37,946 nt of DNA, from NCBI GenBank assembly GCA_947383645.1, contig CANDEH010000007.1, positions 1-37,946 of the forward strand, in the 5' to 3' direction. The notes beneath the pieces were generated by a model that saw only the letters and a list, made by a program, of their open reading frames with translations, was not told the origin of the DNA and did no database searches. Source of the DNA: an uncultured Clostridia bacterium. Lineage in GTDB: Bacteria > Bacillota > Clostridia > Oscillospirales > Oscillospiraceae. The position numbers and the translations under genes are program-made. Shown in pieces: positions 8,402-15,941 of this stretch (positions are counted from its first letter, which is position 1; the number at the start of each line of letters is the position of its first letter).

Positions 8402-8476
8402 CAAATTGGGACCATTGGTCCCAATTTGTCAGAATTTCTGCGGTTTTTGCCCTGCCAGACAAAAAATTTGTCTGGC
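8402..8476. repeat. Two further hairpins in the 391-base spacer before the recombinase
   Basis: A 12-base-arm palindrome (CAAATTGGGACC, loop ATT) at 8402-8428 and a TGCCAGACAAA...TTTGTCTGGCA dyad at 8453-8476 follow the terminator directly. The remaining spacer to 8717 carries the TACAAT box and two TCCATATGG repeats listed separately, and no gene that I can see. Confidence 0.75.
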
Positions 8477-8514
8477 AATCCGTATACGCCGATTTAATCA
8501 GCGCCTCCGTAATC

Positions 8515-8523
8515 TGGTACAAT
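8515..8523 (+). promoter_or_regulatory. Possible extended -10 promoter upstream of the recombinase
   Basis: TGGTACAAT matches an extended -10 element (TGnTATAAT) about 195 bases ahead of the recombinase start; no good -35 box is present. Tentative. Confidence 0.35.
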
Positions 8524-8566
8524 ATGTGGCTGATGACAAAATTGGCCGCCGGTCTGCCTGTTTTCC

Positions 8567-8685
8567 TCCATATGGCTCCGGAATCCCTGGAAATACACCG
8601 GAGTGTTTCCCGCGGTTTTTTAACGGACTGATGAGAGAAATTCCGCATTATCCGCCCGGCGTGATTTTGTCAATCGTCCATATGG
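8567..8685. repeat. Repeated TCCATATGG boxes upstream of the recombinase (candidate crossover subsites)
   Basis: TCCATATGG occurs at 8567-8575 and again at 8677-8685, the second centred in a larger imperfect dyad running from TTTGTC (8666) to GACAAA (8688). Resolvase genes commonly have their recombination sites directly upstream, so these are candidate binding subsites; this is inference from position and symmetry. Confidence 0.35.
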
Positions 8686-8717
8686 AGAGACAAATTCCAC
8701 ATAAGGAGGGAAGAACG

Positions 8718-9323
8718 GTGGCGTCGAACACTTACGGCTATATCCGTGTATCCGCGGCGGATCAGAATGAGGAGCGCCAGATGGTCGCCATGCGGGAGCT
8801 GCCCATTCCGGAGAAAAATCTTTTTATAGAGAAGCAATCCGGGAAGGACTTTCAGCGGCCTCAATATGAAAAGCTGGTCAGGCGCTTGAAGTCGGAGGAT
8901 TTGCTCTATATCAAGAGTATTGACCGCCTGGGACGCAACTACGGGGAGATTCTGGAGCAGTGGCGCTTTCTCACCAAGGAGAAGCGGATTGACATTGTCG
9001 TACTGGATATGCCGCTGCTGGATACACGCCGGGGAAAGGACCTGATGGGGACCTTCCTCAGCGACATCGTTTTGCAGGTTCTCTCCTTTGCGGCGGAGAA
9101 TGAGCGGGGCAACATCCGGGCGCGGCAGGCGGAGGGCATCGCGGCGGCCAAGGCCCGGGGCGTAAAGTTCGGCAGACCGTCCACGCCGCTGCCGGATAAT
9201 TTCTGTCAGATTCATAAGGATTGGCGGAGTAAAAAACTGACGCTCCGACAGGCGGCGGAGGCCTGCGCGATGCCTGTCGGAACGTTTTACTCCAAAGCGG
9301 TGCAGTTTGAAAAGTCCGGTTAA
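8718..9323 (+). CDS. Serine recombinase, resolvase/invertase family
   Basis: The 201-residue protein has the catalytic N-terminal domain of small serine recombinases: YGYIRVSAADQNEERQ with the nucleophilic serine at about residue 11, the LVRRLKSEDLLYIKSIDRLGRN segment and the ENERGNIRARQAEGIAAAKARGVKFGRP helix leading to a C-terminal HTH (LTLRQAAEACAMPVGTFYSKAV). Length matches Tn3-type resolvases and DNA invertases rather than large integrases. Start choice: a GTG at 8718 has AAGGAGGG seven bases ahead; the longer frame upstream runs through noncoding hairpins. It could resolve multimers, invert a segment or be a relic of a transposon; no transposase is intact nearby. Confidence 0.88.
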   Translation: MASNTYGYIRVSAADQNEERQMVAMRELPIPEKNLFIEKQSGKDFQRPQYEKLVRRLKSEDLLYIKSIDRLGRNYGEILEQWRFLTKEKRIDIVVLDMPLLDTRRGKDLMGTFLSDIVLQVLSFAAENERGNIRARQAEGIAAAKARGVKFGRPSTPLPDNFCQIHKDWRSKKLTLRQAAEACAMPVGTFYSKAVQFEKSG

Positions 9324-9369
9324 ATCAATCAGCCGCCGGTTTGAATGGGGAAAAGGGGTGGAGAATAGC

Positions 9370-9474
9370 GGGAAAATCGACCGGAGTTCCATCCCGCAGG
9401 ACCATCCGGTACACGGTCATCAAGGCCCGCCTCCACCCCGCCGCGGAGCAGGTAGAGACGCTGTACCAATAGGT
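9370..9474 (+). pseudogene. Possible TnpB N-terminal remnant
   Basis: A short frame reading RYTVIKARLHPAAEQVETLYQ and then a stop resembles the start of IS605/IS607 TnpB accessory proteins (typically ...IKxRLYPTxEQ...LL). It has no start codon with a ribosome binding site and is only about 35 codons long. The end overlaps a perfect hairpin (GAGACGCTGTACC arms, 9455-9484). The match is short, so this is tentative. Confidence 0.35.
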
Positions 9475-9484
9475 ACAGCGTCTC
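9455..9484. repeat. Perfect hairpin downstream of the recombinase
   Basis: Arms GAGACGCTGTACC and GGTACAGCGTCTC with the loop AATA. No T run follows, so it is not a classical terminator; it could be the end structure of a lost transposon. Confidence 0.7.
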
Positions 9485-9520
9485 GGGGCAATTTGATCTA
9501 TATGATTACCCGGGAAAAGG

Positions 9521-9550
9521 CCCCGGCCCGATTGCAGATTCGAGCCGGGG
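9521..9550. terminator. Hairpin at left border of the catabolic cluster
   Basis: The arms CCCCGGC(C/T)CGA... fold into a GC-rich stem followed by a T-rich run (ATATTTTT) on the plus strand, so it can serve the convergent recombinase and TIM-barrel genes. The 30-nt sequence is 27/30 identical to 27810-27839 at the other end of the cluster, in the same orientation. Confidence 0.75.
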
Positions 9551-9584
9551 CGATATTTTTCTTCACGCCGGAAGGATAGCCGGG

Positions 9585-10433
9585 TTATGGTTGCTTCGAA
9601 ACGGGGCGGTCGTAGATGCGGGCGAAAAGGGGGGCGAGATGGGCGATGGAGCGCTGCGCGGCGGTTTCCATGTCGGGGATCTGGAAGATCTCTGTGCAGA
9701 AGGAGCCGTCGTAGCCGCAGTCCCGGAAAGTCTGAATCACGCGTGAAAAATCCATGCCGCAGTTGCCGGGATATCTGCGGTTGTTATCGGACAGATGGAC
9801 ATGAATATTGTAGGGGCAGTACTGCCTGATCGCCTCAAACAGATCCGGCTCCTCAATATTCAGGTGGAAGGTATCCATCATCAGACGGAAATTCTGGCGG
9901 TCTACGCGGCGGACCATGTCCAGCGCCTCGGCAAGGGTGTTGATAAAATTTGTCTGCATAATGGTAACAGTTTCCAGCGCGATCTGGACGCGAAGGGGCG
10001 CGGCGTAGTCGCTGATCTGCCGAAAGGCCTCCACGGCCCACTCCTCCGTCTCCTGACGGGCGATGTTGCTGCGGTATTGGCCGCGGACCCGGCCGATATT
10101 TACTTTTGCGTCGAAAAATGAGGCAAATTCAATGATCTCCTGCACCCGACGGATAGCTTCCCTGCGAATTCCCGCGTCAGGATCGGTGAAGCTGAGCCCC
10201 AGCTGTCCAAATATTTCGCCTGTACAGACGAGATCGACGCAGATTCCCAGGTCCTGCGCGGTGCGTTTTATCGCGGCGCGGTCCAGCGCGGAGGGGTTCA
10301 GCGTCATCAGCTCGACGCCGTCATAGCCGTTTCGCGCAACAGCCCCAAAGGTTTCTTCGATACTGCCCTGATAGGCGGTGACGCTTTCAGCCACGGCAAC
10401 GTCCGGCGTGGCAACCTGATAGCAAAGTCGCAT
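9585..10433 (-). CDS. Sugar phosphate isomerase/epimerase-like TIM barrel (first of four)
   Basis: The 282-residue protein belongs to the xylose-isomerase-like TIM-barrel superfamily (AP endonuclease 2 family). Likely metal and substrate residues stand at strand ends: ALETVT, LMMDTFHLNIEE, HVHLSDNNRRYPGNCGMDF and CTEIF, the usual Glu/Asp/His/Glu set. Such enzymes interconvert ketoses/aldoses or epimerise sugars or keto acids; some cleave glycosidic bonds of oxidised sugars. The reading frame continues 173 codons upstream, but the protein family begins at MRLCYQVATP (ATG at 10433). The ribosome binding site there is weak (GGGAAAG), and a small stem-loop (GCTGTAC arms, 10445-10465) separates it from a better AAAAGGAG. 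It is transcribed away from the rest of the cluster. Confidence 0.85.
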   Translation of the reverse strand: MRLCYQVATPDVAVAESVTAYQGSIEETFGAVARNGYDGVELMTLNPSALDRAAIKRTAQDLGICVDLVCTGEIFGQLGLSFTDPDAGIRREAIRRVQEIIEFASFFDAKVNIGRVRGQYRSNIARQETEEWAVEAFRQISDYAAPLRVQIALETVTIMQTNFINTLAEALDMVRRVDRQNFRLMMDTFHLNIEEPDLFEAIRQYCPYNIHVHLSDNNRRYPGNCGMDFSRVIQTFRDCGYDGSFCTEIFQIPDMETAAQRSIAHLAPLFARIYDRPVSKQP

Positions 10434-10766
10434 GGTTCTTTCCCGCTGTACCGCTGGAGTACAGCTCTCCTTTTCAAAAAATATTTGGCAACAGCAAAGG
10501 AATGGCTGTTGTACTGTAACAGATTGGTTTTGAGGAAATTTTACGGTTTGAGCGGTTAAAACGACAGAACTGCGCCGTTCGAGGGCCGGGGTAAAAACAC
10601 AGGCGCGGACATGCGGCACAGCAAAAAGATGTTGACTTTTCAGATGAAACGGGCTATATTCTACGAAAATCGTCAGATGTGCCTCAGACAGGGGATTGCC
10701 GATGGATCCCAGGGCCTTCGGCGAGGAAGAGCGGCGGCATACGCTGACAAGAGAAGGAGGAGATCC
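10434..10766. other. 333-base divergent spacer within the cluster
   Basis: Between the minus-strand TIM-barrel gene and the plus-strand racemase-like gene. It contains the plus-strand promoter at 10632-10660, a dyad GCTGTAC-N7-GTACAGC at 10445-10465 and a 9-base odd palindrome CTGTAACAG near 10514. No reading frame here looks coding. Confidence 0.6.
10632..10660 (+). promoter_or_regulatory. Promoter of the racemase-like/TIM-barrel operon
   Basis: TTGACT and TATATT separated by exactly 17 bases, about 105 bases upstream of the ATG at 10767. Good sigma-A-type promoter, implying a leader of about 100 bases. Confidence 0.7.
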
Positions 10767-11450
10767 ATGATACAAATAGCCATGATTCATACGGTGCAAA
10801 GCGTATATATGAGCTTTGAATCGCAGCTGCGGGAGGCGCTGCCCGACGTGCCGATGCGGGTATTTCACGTACTTGACGAGTTCCTGGCTGCGGATGCGGC
10901 GCCCGACCGGAGCGGATGCTTCACGCTGGCCAACAAGCAGCGTCTGCTGCACCAGCTACAGGCGGCGGTGCTGACAGGGGCGGATTTGATCCTGACAACC
11001 TGCTCCCAGCTCTCCGCGACGGCGCTGGATCTCTCGCCCTTTCTCCAGACGCCGCTTCTGACCGTTGACGGTCCCATGATCGAGGCCGCAGTAGAGCGGG
11101 GGGCGGAGATTGCCCTGATCTCCTCTGCGGCGGGAACGGTGGAGCCGATCTCTGAGAGCATCCGGAGAGAGGCGGCCCGTCAGGGGAAGGAGATCCACAT
11201 CCATGTGTTCTGCGACGATCTTGCCATCACCGCGCTGAAGGCGGGGAACAGGGAGGAGCATGACCGGCGGATCCGCGCGCTGGCAGAGCAGATTTGCGGC
11301 TGCGACAGTGTGATCCTTGCCCAGGCCTCCGGCGCGCATATGCGGGAGCCTGTCGGACAGATGACAGGGCTGCCGGTCTATACGGGACTGCCCTACTGCG
11401 CGGAGCGGGTGCGCGCTTTTGCCGATCAGAAGAGAAGACAGGAAGGATAA
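10767..11450 (+). CDS. Asp/Glu racemase-superfamily protein
   Basis: The 227-residue product fits the Asp/Glu/hydantoin racemase superfamily, cytosolic cofactor-free enzymes that abstract a proton next to a carboxylate. The first half-site cysteine is visible in LILTTCSQLS (Cys near residue 75). The position of the second catalytic cysteine reads VILAQASGAHM, with no cysteine, so a classical two-cysteine racemase is unlikely; related isomerases, decarboxylases and uncharacterised families share the fold. Start at 10767 follows GAAGGAGGAG, and the upstream extension of the frame contains the promoter. It lies 26 bases before the next TIM-barrel gene, so the two form an operon. A natural substrate cannot be named. 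Confidence 0.8.
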   Translation: MIQIAMIHTVQSVYMSFESQLREALPDVPMRVFHVLDEFLAADAAPDRSGCFTLANKQRLLHQLQAAVLTGADLILTTCSQLSATALDLSPFLQTPLLTVDGPMIEAAVERGAEIALISSAAGTVEPISESIRREAARQGKEIHIHVFCDDLAITALKAGNREEHDRRIRALAEQICGCDSVILAQASGAHMREPVGQMTGLPVYTGLPYCAERVRAFADQKRRQEG

Positions 11451-11476
11451 CAGCACAGTTGAAAGGAGAATTACCC

Positions 11477-12286
11477 ATGACAAAGAACAGAGAATTGAAG
11501 ATCGGCTGCTGCGCGCCGATAGACCGGTACGGCGAGGTTGCCGCCGCCGGGTTTGCGCATATCGAATTGCCGGGCAGCGCGCTGGCGCGGCTCTCCCGCG
11601 AGGAGCTTATGCAGTGGGAGCGGACCGTGAAGGACGGCCCGATTCCATGCAGAGGGCTGAATTCGTCGATTCCGCAGGAGGTCAAAATTTGTGGACCGAT
11701 GTTTTCTGAGGAGGCGGCCTGTCAGTACGCCCGGCTGCTCTGCGCCCGCGCCGCTCAGCTGGGGGCGCTGAATATCGGAATCGGCTCGCCGATGTCCCGG
11801 ACGCTGCCCCGGGGGTTTTCCGTGGAGACGGCCTGGCAGCAGACGGAGCAGTTCCTGCGGATTTTCTGCGCCGAGGCGCTGCCCTACGGCATTCAGGTTC
11901 TGTGGGAGCAGGTGAATACCGAGGAGACGAACTTTGGCACGGACAGCCTGGCGTCGCTGCCGCATGTGGAGAAGCTGGTTCGGGAGGGGTTATCCAACTT
12001 TGGCCTGATCGCGGATTTCTACCACATGGCGCGTATGGGAGAGGACGCTGCGGTGGCGCTTCAGGTGGCCCCCTATGTAAAGCACATGCATATTGCAGGC
12101 GTGCACAACGGCCGGGGACATGTCACAGCGGAGGACGAGGCGCAGATGAAGCCCATGTTCCGGGCCTGCGCCGCCGGAGCGCAGCAGAGCATATCTCTTG
12201 AGGCATCCCACGGCAGTATCGGCGGGGAGGGCGCCGCGGCGCGAGCGTTGCTGCTTCGCTGGCTGGGAGAAGGGGAGAGCGCCTGA
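11477..12286 (+). CDS. Sugar phosphate isomerase/epimerase-like TIM barrel (second of four)
   Basis: The 269-residue protein has the xylose-isomerase-like barrel layout: HIELPGSA, LWEQVNTEETN, LIADFYHMARMGED, HMHIAGVHNGRGH and ISLEASHG place Glu, Asp/His, His-x-His and Glu at the expected strand ends, suggesting a divalent-metal site. AAAGGAGAA precedes the ATG. It follows the racemase-like gene by 26 bases and ends 9 bases from the convergent gntR gene. It is clearly diverged from the other three barrels of the cluster, implying a different step or substrate stereochemistry. The exact reaction is unknown. Confidence 0.85.
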   Translation: MTKNRELKIGCCAPIDRYGEVAAAGFAHIELPGSALARLSREELMQWERTVKDGPIPCRGLNSSIPQEVKICGPMFSEEAACQYARLLCARAAQLGALNIGIGSPMSRTLPRGFSVETAWQQTEQFLRIFCAEALPYGIQVLWEQVNTEETNFGTDSLASLPHVEKLVREGLSNFGLIADFYHMARMGEDAAVALQVAPYVKHMHIAGVHNGRGHVTAEDEAQMKPMFRACAAGAQQSISLEASHGSIGGEGAAARALLLRWLGEGESA

Positions 12287-12295
12287 TTTCCCGGC

Positions 12296-12973
12296 TTACG
12301 GAATATTGTAGTTAATCATGCTCGTCTTTTCAACGGCCCTGTCCAGGTGCTCCTGCATATACTCCCGCGCCAGGTCGGAATTGCGGGACTCAATGGCCGA
12401 AATGATTTTCAGGTGGTAAAGATACCCCTCGGAGCCCATAATGCAGACGTTTTGATAGAACATTTTTGAAAACGAATCCTGCAGGAGCTTGAAAATTTGC
12501 AGGATGGCGCTGTTGTGGGAGGCCTGCGCAAGCGCCAAGTGAAACTTTTCGTCATACAGCGCGATGTCCGCCTTGCTGGAGGATTCCTGCATCAGGATGG
12601 CAAGTCTGCGCATGTGGGCGATGGCGGTGTCGTCTGCGCGCTGCGCGGCAAGTCCGGCGCTCTCTGTCTCCAGAATGCGGCGGAACTCGAAGAGATCGAT
12701 GCGGTTGATTTTTTGCAGGCAAAGCGCCGGATCAGACGTGCACTGCTCCAACACAAAGGAGCCGCTTCCTTTCCGCGTCTCGACAAGGCCCTGTGCGGCA
12801 AGCGCACTGATTGCCCCCCGCGCAGAGGAGCGGCTTACGCCGTAGGTACTGCATATCTCCGCCTCCGAGGGCAGCTTGTCTCCGGGAAGCAGCTCCCCCG
12901 TAAGAATGCTGTGCTTCAGCTGGCTGGCGATGTGTTCATACTTCGGGGCCTGCGTGCATCGTGCAGGTATCAT
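12296..12973 (-). CDS. GntR-family transcriptional regulator, FadR/FCD type
   Basis: The 225-residue protein has an N-terminal winged HTH (residues about 10-75; LPSEAEICSTYGVSRSSARGAISALAAQGLVETRKGSGSFV) and a C-terminal FCD ligand domain. In the FCD domain the usual metal-binding residues appear in YDEKFHLALAQASHN and in YLYHLKIISAIESRNSDLAREYMQEHL. FCD-type regulators usually sense carboxylates such as sugar acids or amino acids and act as repressors relieved by the pathway substrate. A GGAGGGAG site precedes the ATG. It is divergent from the SDR gene with symmetrical operator candidates between them, so it probably controls both itself and the main operon. Confidence 0.9.
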   Translation of the reverse strand: MIPARCTQAPKYEHIASQLKHSILTGELLPGDKLPSEAEICSTYGVSRSSARGAISALAAQGLVETRKGSGSFVLEQCTSDPALCLQKINRIDLFEFRRILETESAGLAAQRADDTAIAHMRRLAILMQESSSKADIALYDEKFHLALAQASHNSAILQIFKLLQDSFSKMFYQNVCIMGSEGYLYHLKIISAIESRNSDLAREYMQEHLDRAVEKTSMINYNIP

Positions 12974-13026
12974 AGTTTTCTCCCTCCTACAGATTTTACA
13001 GGTAAACTTGTATTACATGTGATTCG

Positions 13027-13055
13027 ATTTTATAATACATTGTCGGCTTTGTCAA
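13027..13055 (-). promoter_or_regulatory. Promoter of the gntR gene
   Basis: Reading on the minus strand, TTGACA (13055-13050) and TAAAAT (13032-13027) are separated by 17 bases. Confidence 0.65.
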
Positions 13056-13088
13056 GAAGTTGCTCGATATTTTGTATAAAAGTGCTGC

Positions 13089-13117
13089 TTGACATCCCTG
13101 AACATCTTATCTATAAT
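13089..13117 (+). promoter_or_regulatory. Consensus promoter of the main catabolic operon
   Basis: TTGACA at 13089-13094 and TATAAT at 13112-13117 with a 17-base spacer are a perfect match to the vegetative consensus, so the operon should be strongly expressed unless repressed. Two operator-like dyads follow directly. Confidence 0.88.
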
Positions 13118-13177
13118 GGACATAAACTTGTAATATCAACTTTTCCATGTAATTACATGATGAGTCGGGAGGGAAGC

Positions 13178-13942
13178 ATGAAGGATTACCTGCGTGTCAA
13201 CGGGAAACGGGCCATCGTCACCGGTGCGGCGAAGGGGATCGGGTTTGCCATTGCCCGGGCGTTTGCCGCCCACGGGATAAAGGTGATGCTCTGCGACATC
13301 GACGATGCCTGCGCCCGGGAGGGGCTGGCGGCGATTCAGGCGGAGGGCGGCACGGCGGCGTATTGCCATATGGACATTTTTCGGGTGGAGGAGATCCGCC
13401 GCGCGGTGGCGGAGACCGTCCGGCTCTGGGGCGGCGTCGATATTCTGGTCAACAACGTCGGCGGCGGAGAGCCCCCGGTTGCCTTCGAGGAGATCAGTGA
13501 CGAGCGCTGGGACCATTTCATCCGGTTCAACCTGTACGGCGCGTTTTACATGACCAGAGAGGTCTTCCCCCACATGAAGGAGCAGGGGTACGGGAAGATT
13601 GTCAACATCAGCTCCGGATACGCCATTGGCGGGGGAGACTTCTGTGCGCACTATGCCGCGGCGAAGGCGGGGCTGATCGGATTCACAACCTCCGTGGCAA
13701 GGGAGGCGGCGCCCTGCCATGTCACGGTAAATGTGATCCCCGTTCCCACCACGGATACGCCGGCAATGCGGCTTACCGACACGCCGGAGATGATTGAGCA
13801 GGAGGCCCGGGAGACGCCTATGGGCCGCATCGCCGTACCTGAGGACATTGCCGATACGGCGCTGTTCCTTGTCTCGGAGGCCTCCGACTATCTGACCGGT
13901 CAGATCGTTGCGCCCAACGGCGGCAAGCGGATGCTTGTGTAG
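13178..13942 (+). CDS. SDR-family oxidoreductase (first of two)
   Basis: This 254-residue classical short-chain dehydrogenase has the nucleotide site TGAAKGIG (residues 15-22), NNVGG (in place of NNAG), and the catalytic set Ser146 (NISSG), Tyr159 and Lys163 (YAAAK). The Asp after the second strand (MLCDIDD) suggests NAD(H) preference. Members of this family oxidise or reduce secondary alcohols of sugars, polyols and acids. It is the first gene after the consensus promoter. ATG 13178 follows GGGAGGG; upstream ATGs at about 13158 overlap the operator. Substrate not identifiable; its place as first gene hints that it starts or completes the pathway. Confidence 0.9.
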   Translation: MKDYLRVNGKRAIVTGAAKGIGFAIARAFAAHGIKVMLCDIDDACAREGLAAIQAEGGTAAYCHMDIFRVEEIRRAVAETVRLWGGVDILVNNVGGGEPPVAFEEISDERWDHFIRFNLYGAFYMTREVFPHMKEQGYGKIVNISSGYAIGGGDFCAHYAAAKAGLIGFTTSVAREAAPCHVTVNVIPVPTTDTPAMRLTDTPEMIEQEARETPMGRIAVPEDIADTALFLVSEASDYLTGQIVAPNGGKRMLV

Positions 13943-14028
13943 ACGCGCCGCCTGCGCGGCCGGCGTGAAGCAAATGATTTTTGACAGTCCGCACCGGTGC
14001 TCCTGTGCGGAGGAAAGGAAGAGGGCAT

Positions 14029-14925
14029 ATGAGAGAGCCAATCGAAAAATATTTTCAGGTAGGTACCATTTCCTGGATGTCCTATCCGGGCGTTCCCCAG
14101 GCGGACACCCTCCGCAGGATTGCGGCGGACGACTTCTTCAGCGCCGTCGAGGTCTGCCAGTGCCCGGACGAGGACTCCCGAAAGGCGTGCAGGGACATCC
14201 TCGCCCAGTCGCACATGAAGGTCTGCTACGGCGCGCAGCCGCGGCTGCTGGGGCCGAAGCTGAATCCCAACGCGCTGGACGAGGAGGAGCGCCGGAAGGC
14301 GGAGGCCACGCTCCTGGAGGCCGTTGACGAGGCGGCGTACCTGGGCGCGGGGGGAATCGGTTTTCTGGCGGGCAAGTGGAAGGAGGAGACGAAGGAGCAG
14401 GCCTATGCGCAGCTGCTCAAAACCACGCGCGCGGTCTGCGGCTATGCCGCCCAAAAGGGCATGTCCGTTGAGCTGGAGGTCTTTGACTACGATATGGACA
14501 AGGCCTCGCTGATCGGTCCCGCCCCCTATGCGGCGAAGTTTGCCGCCGATGTCCGCACCCACTGCAACAACTTCGGCCTGCTTGTGGATCTCAGCCATTT
14601 TCCCACCACCTACGAGACAAGCCGCTTTGTGGTGCGGACCCTGCGCCCGTATATTACGCATTTCCACTTCGGCAACGCGGTTGTCAAGCCCGGCTGCCCC
14701 GCCTATGGCGACAAGCATCCCCGTCTGGGCTTCCCCGACAGCGCAAACGATACCGCGGAGGTGCTGGACTTCCTGCGCGTTCTCAAAGAGGAGGGCTTTT
14801 TCCAGGCGGAGGCGCCGTATGTGCTCTCGATGGAGGTTACCCCCTTTGGCGGCGAGGACGCGGATATTGTTCTGGCAAACACCAAGCGCGTGCTCAAGCG
14901 GGCCTGGGCGCTGCTGGAGGATTGA
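14029..14925 (+). CDS. Sugar phosphate isomerase/epimerase-like TIM barrel (third of four)
   Basis: The 298-residue protein belongs to the xylose-isomerase-like TIM-barrel superfamily. Candidate active-site segments are AVEVCQCP, ELEVFDYDMDK, LLVDLSHFPTTYE, HFHFGNAVV and LSMEVTPFGGED. The segment starting HFHFGNAV continues to an ungapped match with the fourth barrel at 26435-27355 (H-x-H-x2-N-A-V-x5-P-x-Y-G-D-x-H), so these two are closer relatives than the other pair. ATG 14029 follows AGGAAAGGAAGAGG. It lies between the SDR and the 2-hydroxyacid dehydrogenase in the main operon. Likely an isomerase, epimerase or lyase on a hydroxy-oxo carbon chain; reaction unknown. Confidence 0.85.
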   Translation: MREPIEKYFQVGTISWMSYPGVPQADTLRRIAADDFFSAVEVCQCPDEDSRKACRDILAQSHMKVCYGAQPRLLGPKLNPNALDEEERRKAEATLLEAVDEAAYLGAGGIGFLAGKWKEETKEQAYAQLLKTTRAVCGYAAQKGMSVELEVFDYDMDKASLIGPAPYAAKFAADVRTHCNNFGLLVDLSHFPTTYETSRFVVRTLRPYITHFHFGNAVVKPGCPAYGDKHPRLGFPDSANDTAEVLDFLRVLKEEGFFQAEAPYVLSMEVTPFGGEDADIVLANTKRVLKRAWALLED

Positions 14926-14972
14926 TGGAACCCCAATAAGGAAAATGTGCGGAAAAACGAAAGGAGACCTCC

Positions 14973-15941
14973 ATGAAAATTGTAGTGTTGGACGGCTATA
15001 CCGAAAACCCGGGCGATCTGAGCTGGGGCGAGCTGGAGAAGCTCGGCGAGCTCACCGTGTATGATCGCACCTCTTATACGGAGGCGCCCGTCATTGCCCA
15101 GCGGATTGGCGAGGCTGAGATTGTCGTAACCAACAAGACGCCGATCTCCCGGGCCACGCTGGACGCGTGCCCCAATGTGAAGCTGATTGCCATGCTTGCA
15201 ACAGGGTATAATGTGGTGGACTATGTATATGCGGCGGAGAAGGGAATCCCGGTTGTCAACGTGCCCACCTACGGCACCGCGTCGGTCAGCCAGTACTCCA
15301 TTGCGCTGCTGCTGGAGATCTGCCACCATATCGGGCATCACAGCCAGTCGGTGCACGAGGGGAAGTGGGCCGCCAATGTGGACTGGTGCTACTGGGACTA
15401 TCCGCTGATCGAGCTGGAGGGAAAGACCATCGGCATTATCGGCTTTGGCCGGATCGGTCAGGCGGAGGGGCGTATTGCCAGGGCGATGGGAATGAAGGTC
15501 CTTGCCTATGATATCTTCCCCAATGACAGCGGCCGTGAGATTGCCGAGTACGTGGACCTTGACACGCTGCTGCGGAGCTCCGACGTGGTGACGCTGCACT
15601 GCAATCTGACGCCGGAGAATACGGGGCTTATCAACAAGGCGAACATCGCGAAGATGAAGGACGGCGCAATCCTGATTAACAATGCCCGCGGTCAGCTGAT
15701 TGTGGAGCAGGATGTGGCGGACGCGCTGAACAGCGGCAAGCTTGCCGCCGCTGGCCTGGACGTGGTTTATACCGAGCCGATCCGCGAGGACAACCCGCTG
15801 CTTGGGGCGAGAAACTGCGTGATTACGCCGCACATCTCCTGGGCTCCGCTGGAGAGCCGCCAGCGGATCATGGACTGCACTGTGAACAATATCAGGGCGT
15901 TCCTTGCCGGCGCACCGGTTAATGTGGTTAACAACAAATGA
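14973..15941 (+). CDS. D-2-hydroxyacid dehydrogenase, NAD-dependent
   Basis: The 322-residue protein shows the full D-isomer-specific 2-hydroxyacid dehydrogenase pattern: substrate-binding start, nucleotide motif GFGRIG (157-162), Asp180 at the end of the next strand indicating NAD preference, and the catalytic Arg239 (NARG), Glu268 (YTEP) and His287 (TPHISW). Closest functional types by layout are glycerate/hydroxypyruvate reductases. It would interconvert a 2-oxo acid and a D-2-hydroxy acid in the cytoplasm. Its stop overlaps the start of the transketolase N-subunit (ATGA), implying translational coupling and suggesting that its substrate is made or used by the transketolase, for example hydroxypyruvate or a related keto acid (inference). 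Confidence 0.92.
   Translation: MKIVVLDGYTENPGDLSWGELEKLGELTVYDRTSYTEAPVIAQRIGEAEIVVTNKTPISRATLDACPNVKLIAMLATGYNVVDYVYAAEKGIPVVNVPTYGTASVSQYSIALLLEICHHIGHHSQSVHEGKWAANVDWCYWDYPLIELEGKTIGIIGFGRIGQAEGRIARAMGMKVLAYDIFPNDSGREIAEYVDLDTLLRSSDVVTLHCNLTPENTGLINKANIAKMKDGAILINNARGQLIVEQDVADALNSGKLAAAGLDVVYTEPIREDNPLLGARNCVITPHISWAPLESRQRIMDCTVNNIRAFLAGAPVNVVNNK

Larger units (their letters stand above)
13009..13159. promoter_or_regulatory. Operator candidates for the GntR regulator
   Basis: Three related dyads lie in the divergent spacer: CTTGTATTACATG at 13008-13020 (core TGTA-T-TACA), TTGTAATATCAA at 13128-13139 and a perfect palindrome CATGTAATTACATG at 13146-13159. The first lies just downstream of the gntR -10 box and the other two just downstream of the main operon -10 box, positions suited to repression. 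The GTnnnAC-like core resembles known FadR-type sites. Confidence 0.6.

Noticed and set aside
9307..9579. Open frame of 90 codons after the recombinase
   Set aside because: It begins inside the recombinase end, crosses two hairpins and has no ribosome binding site or protein-like composition.
10434..10952. N-terminal extension of the first TIM-barrel frame
   Set aside because: The extension covers the divergent promoter and the start of the racemase-like gene, and family similarity begins at the ATG at 10433.
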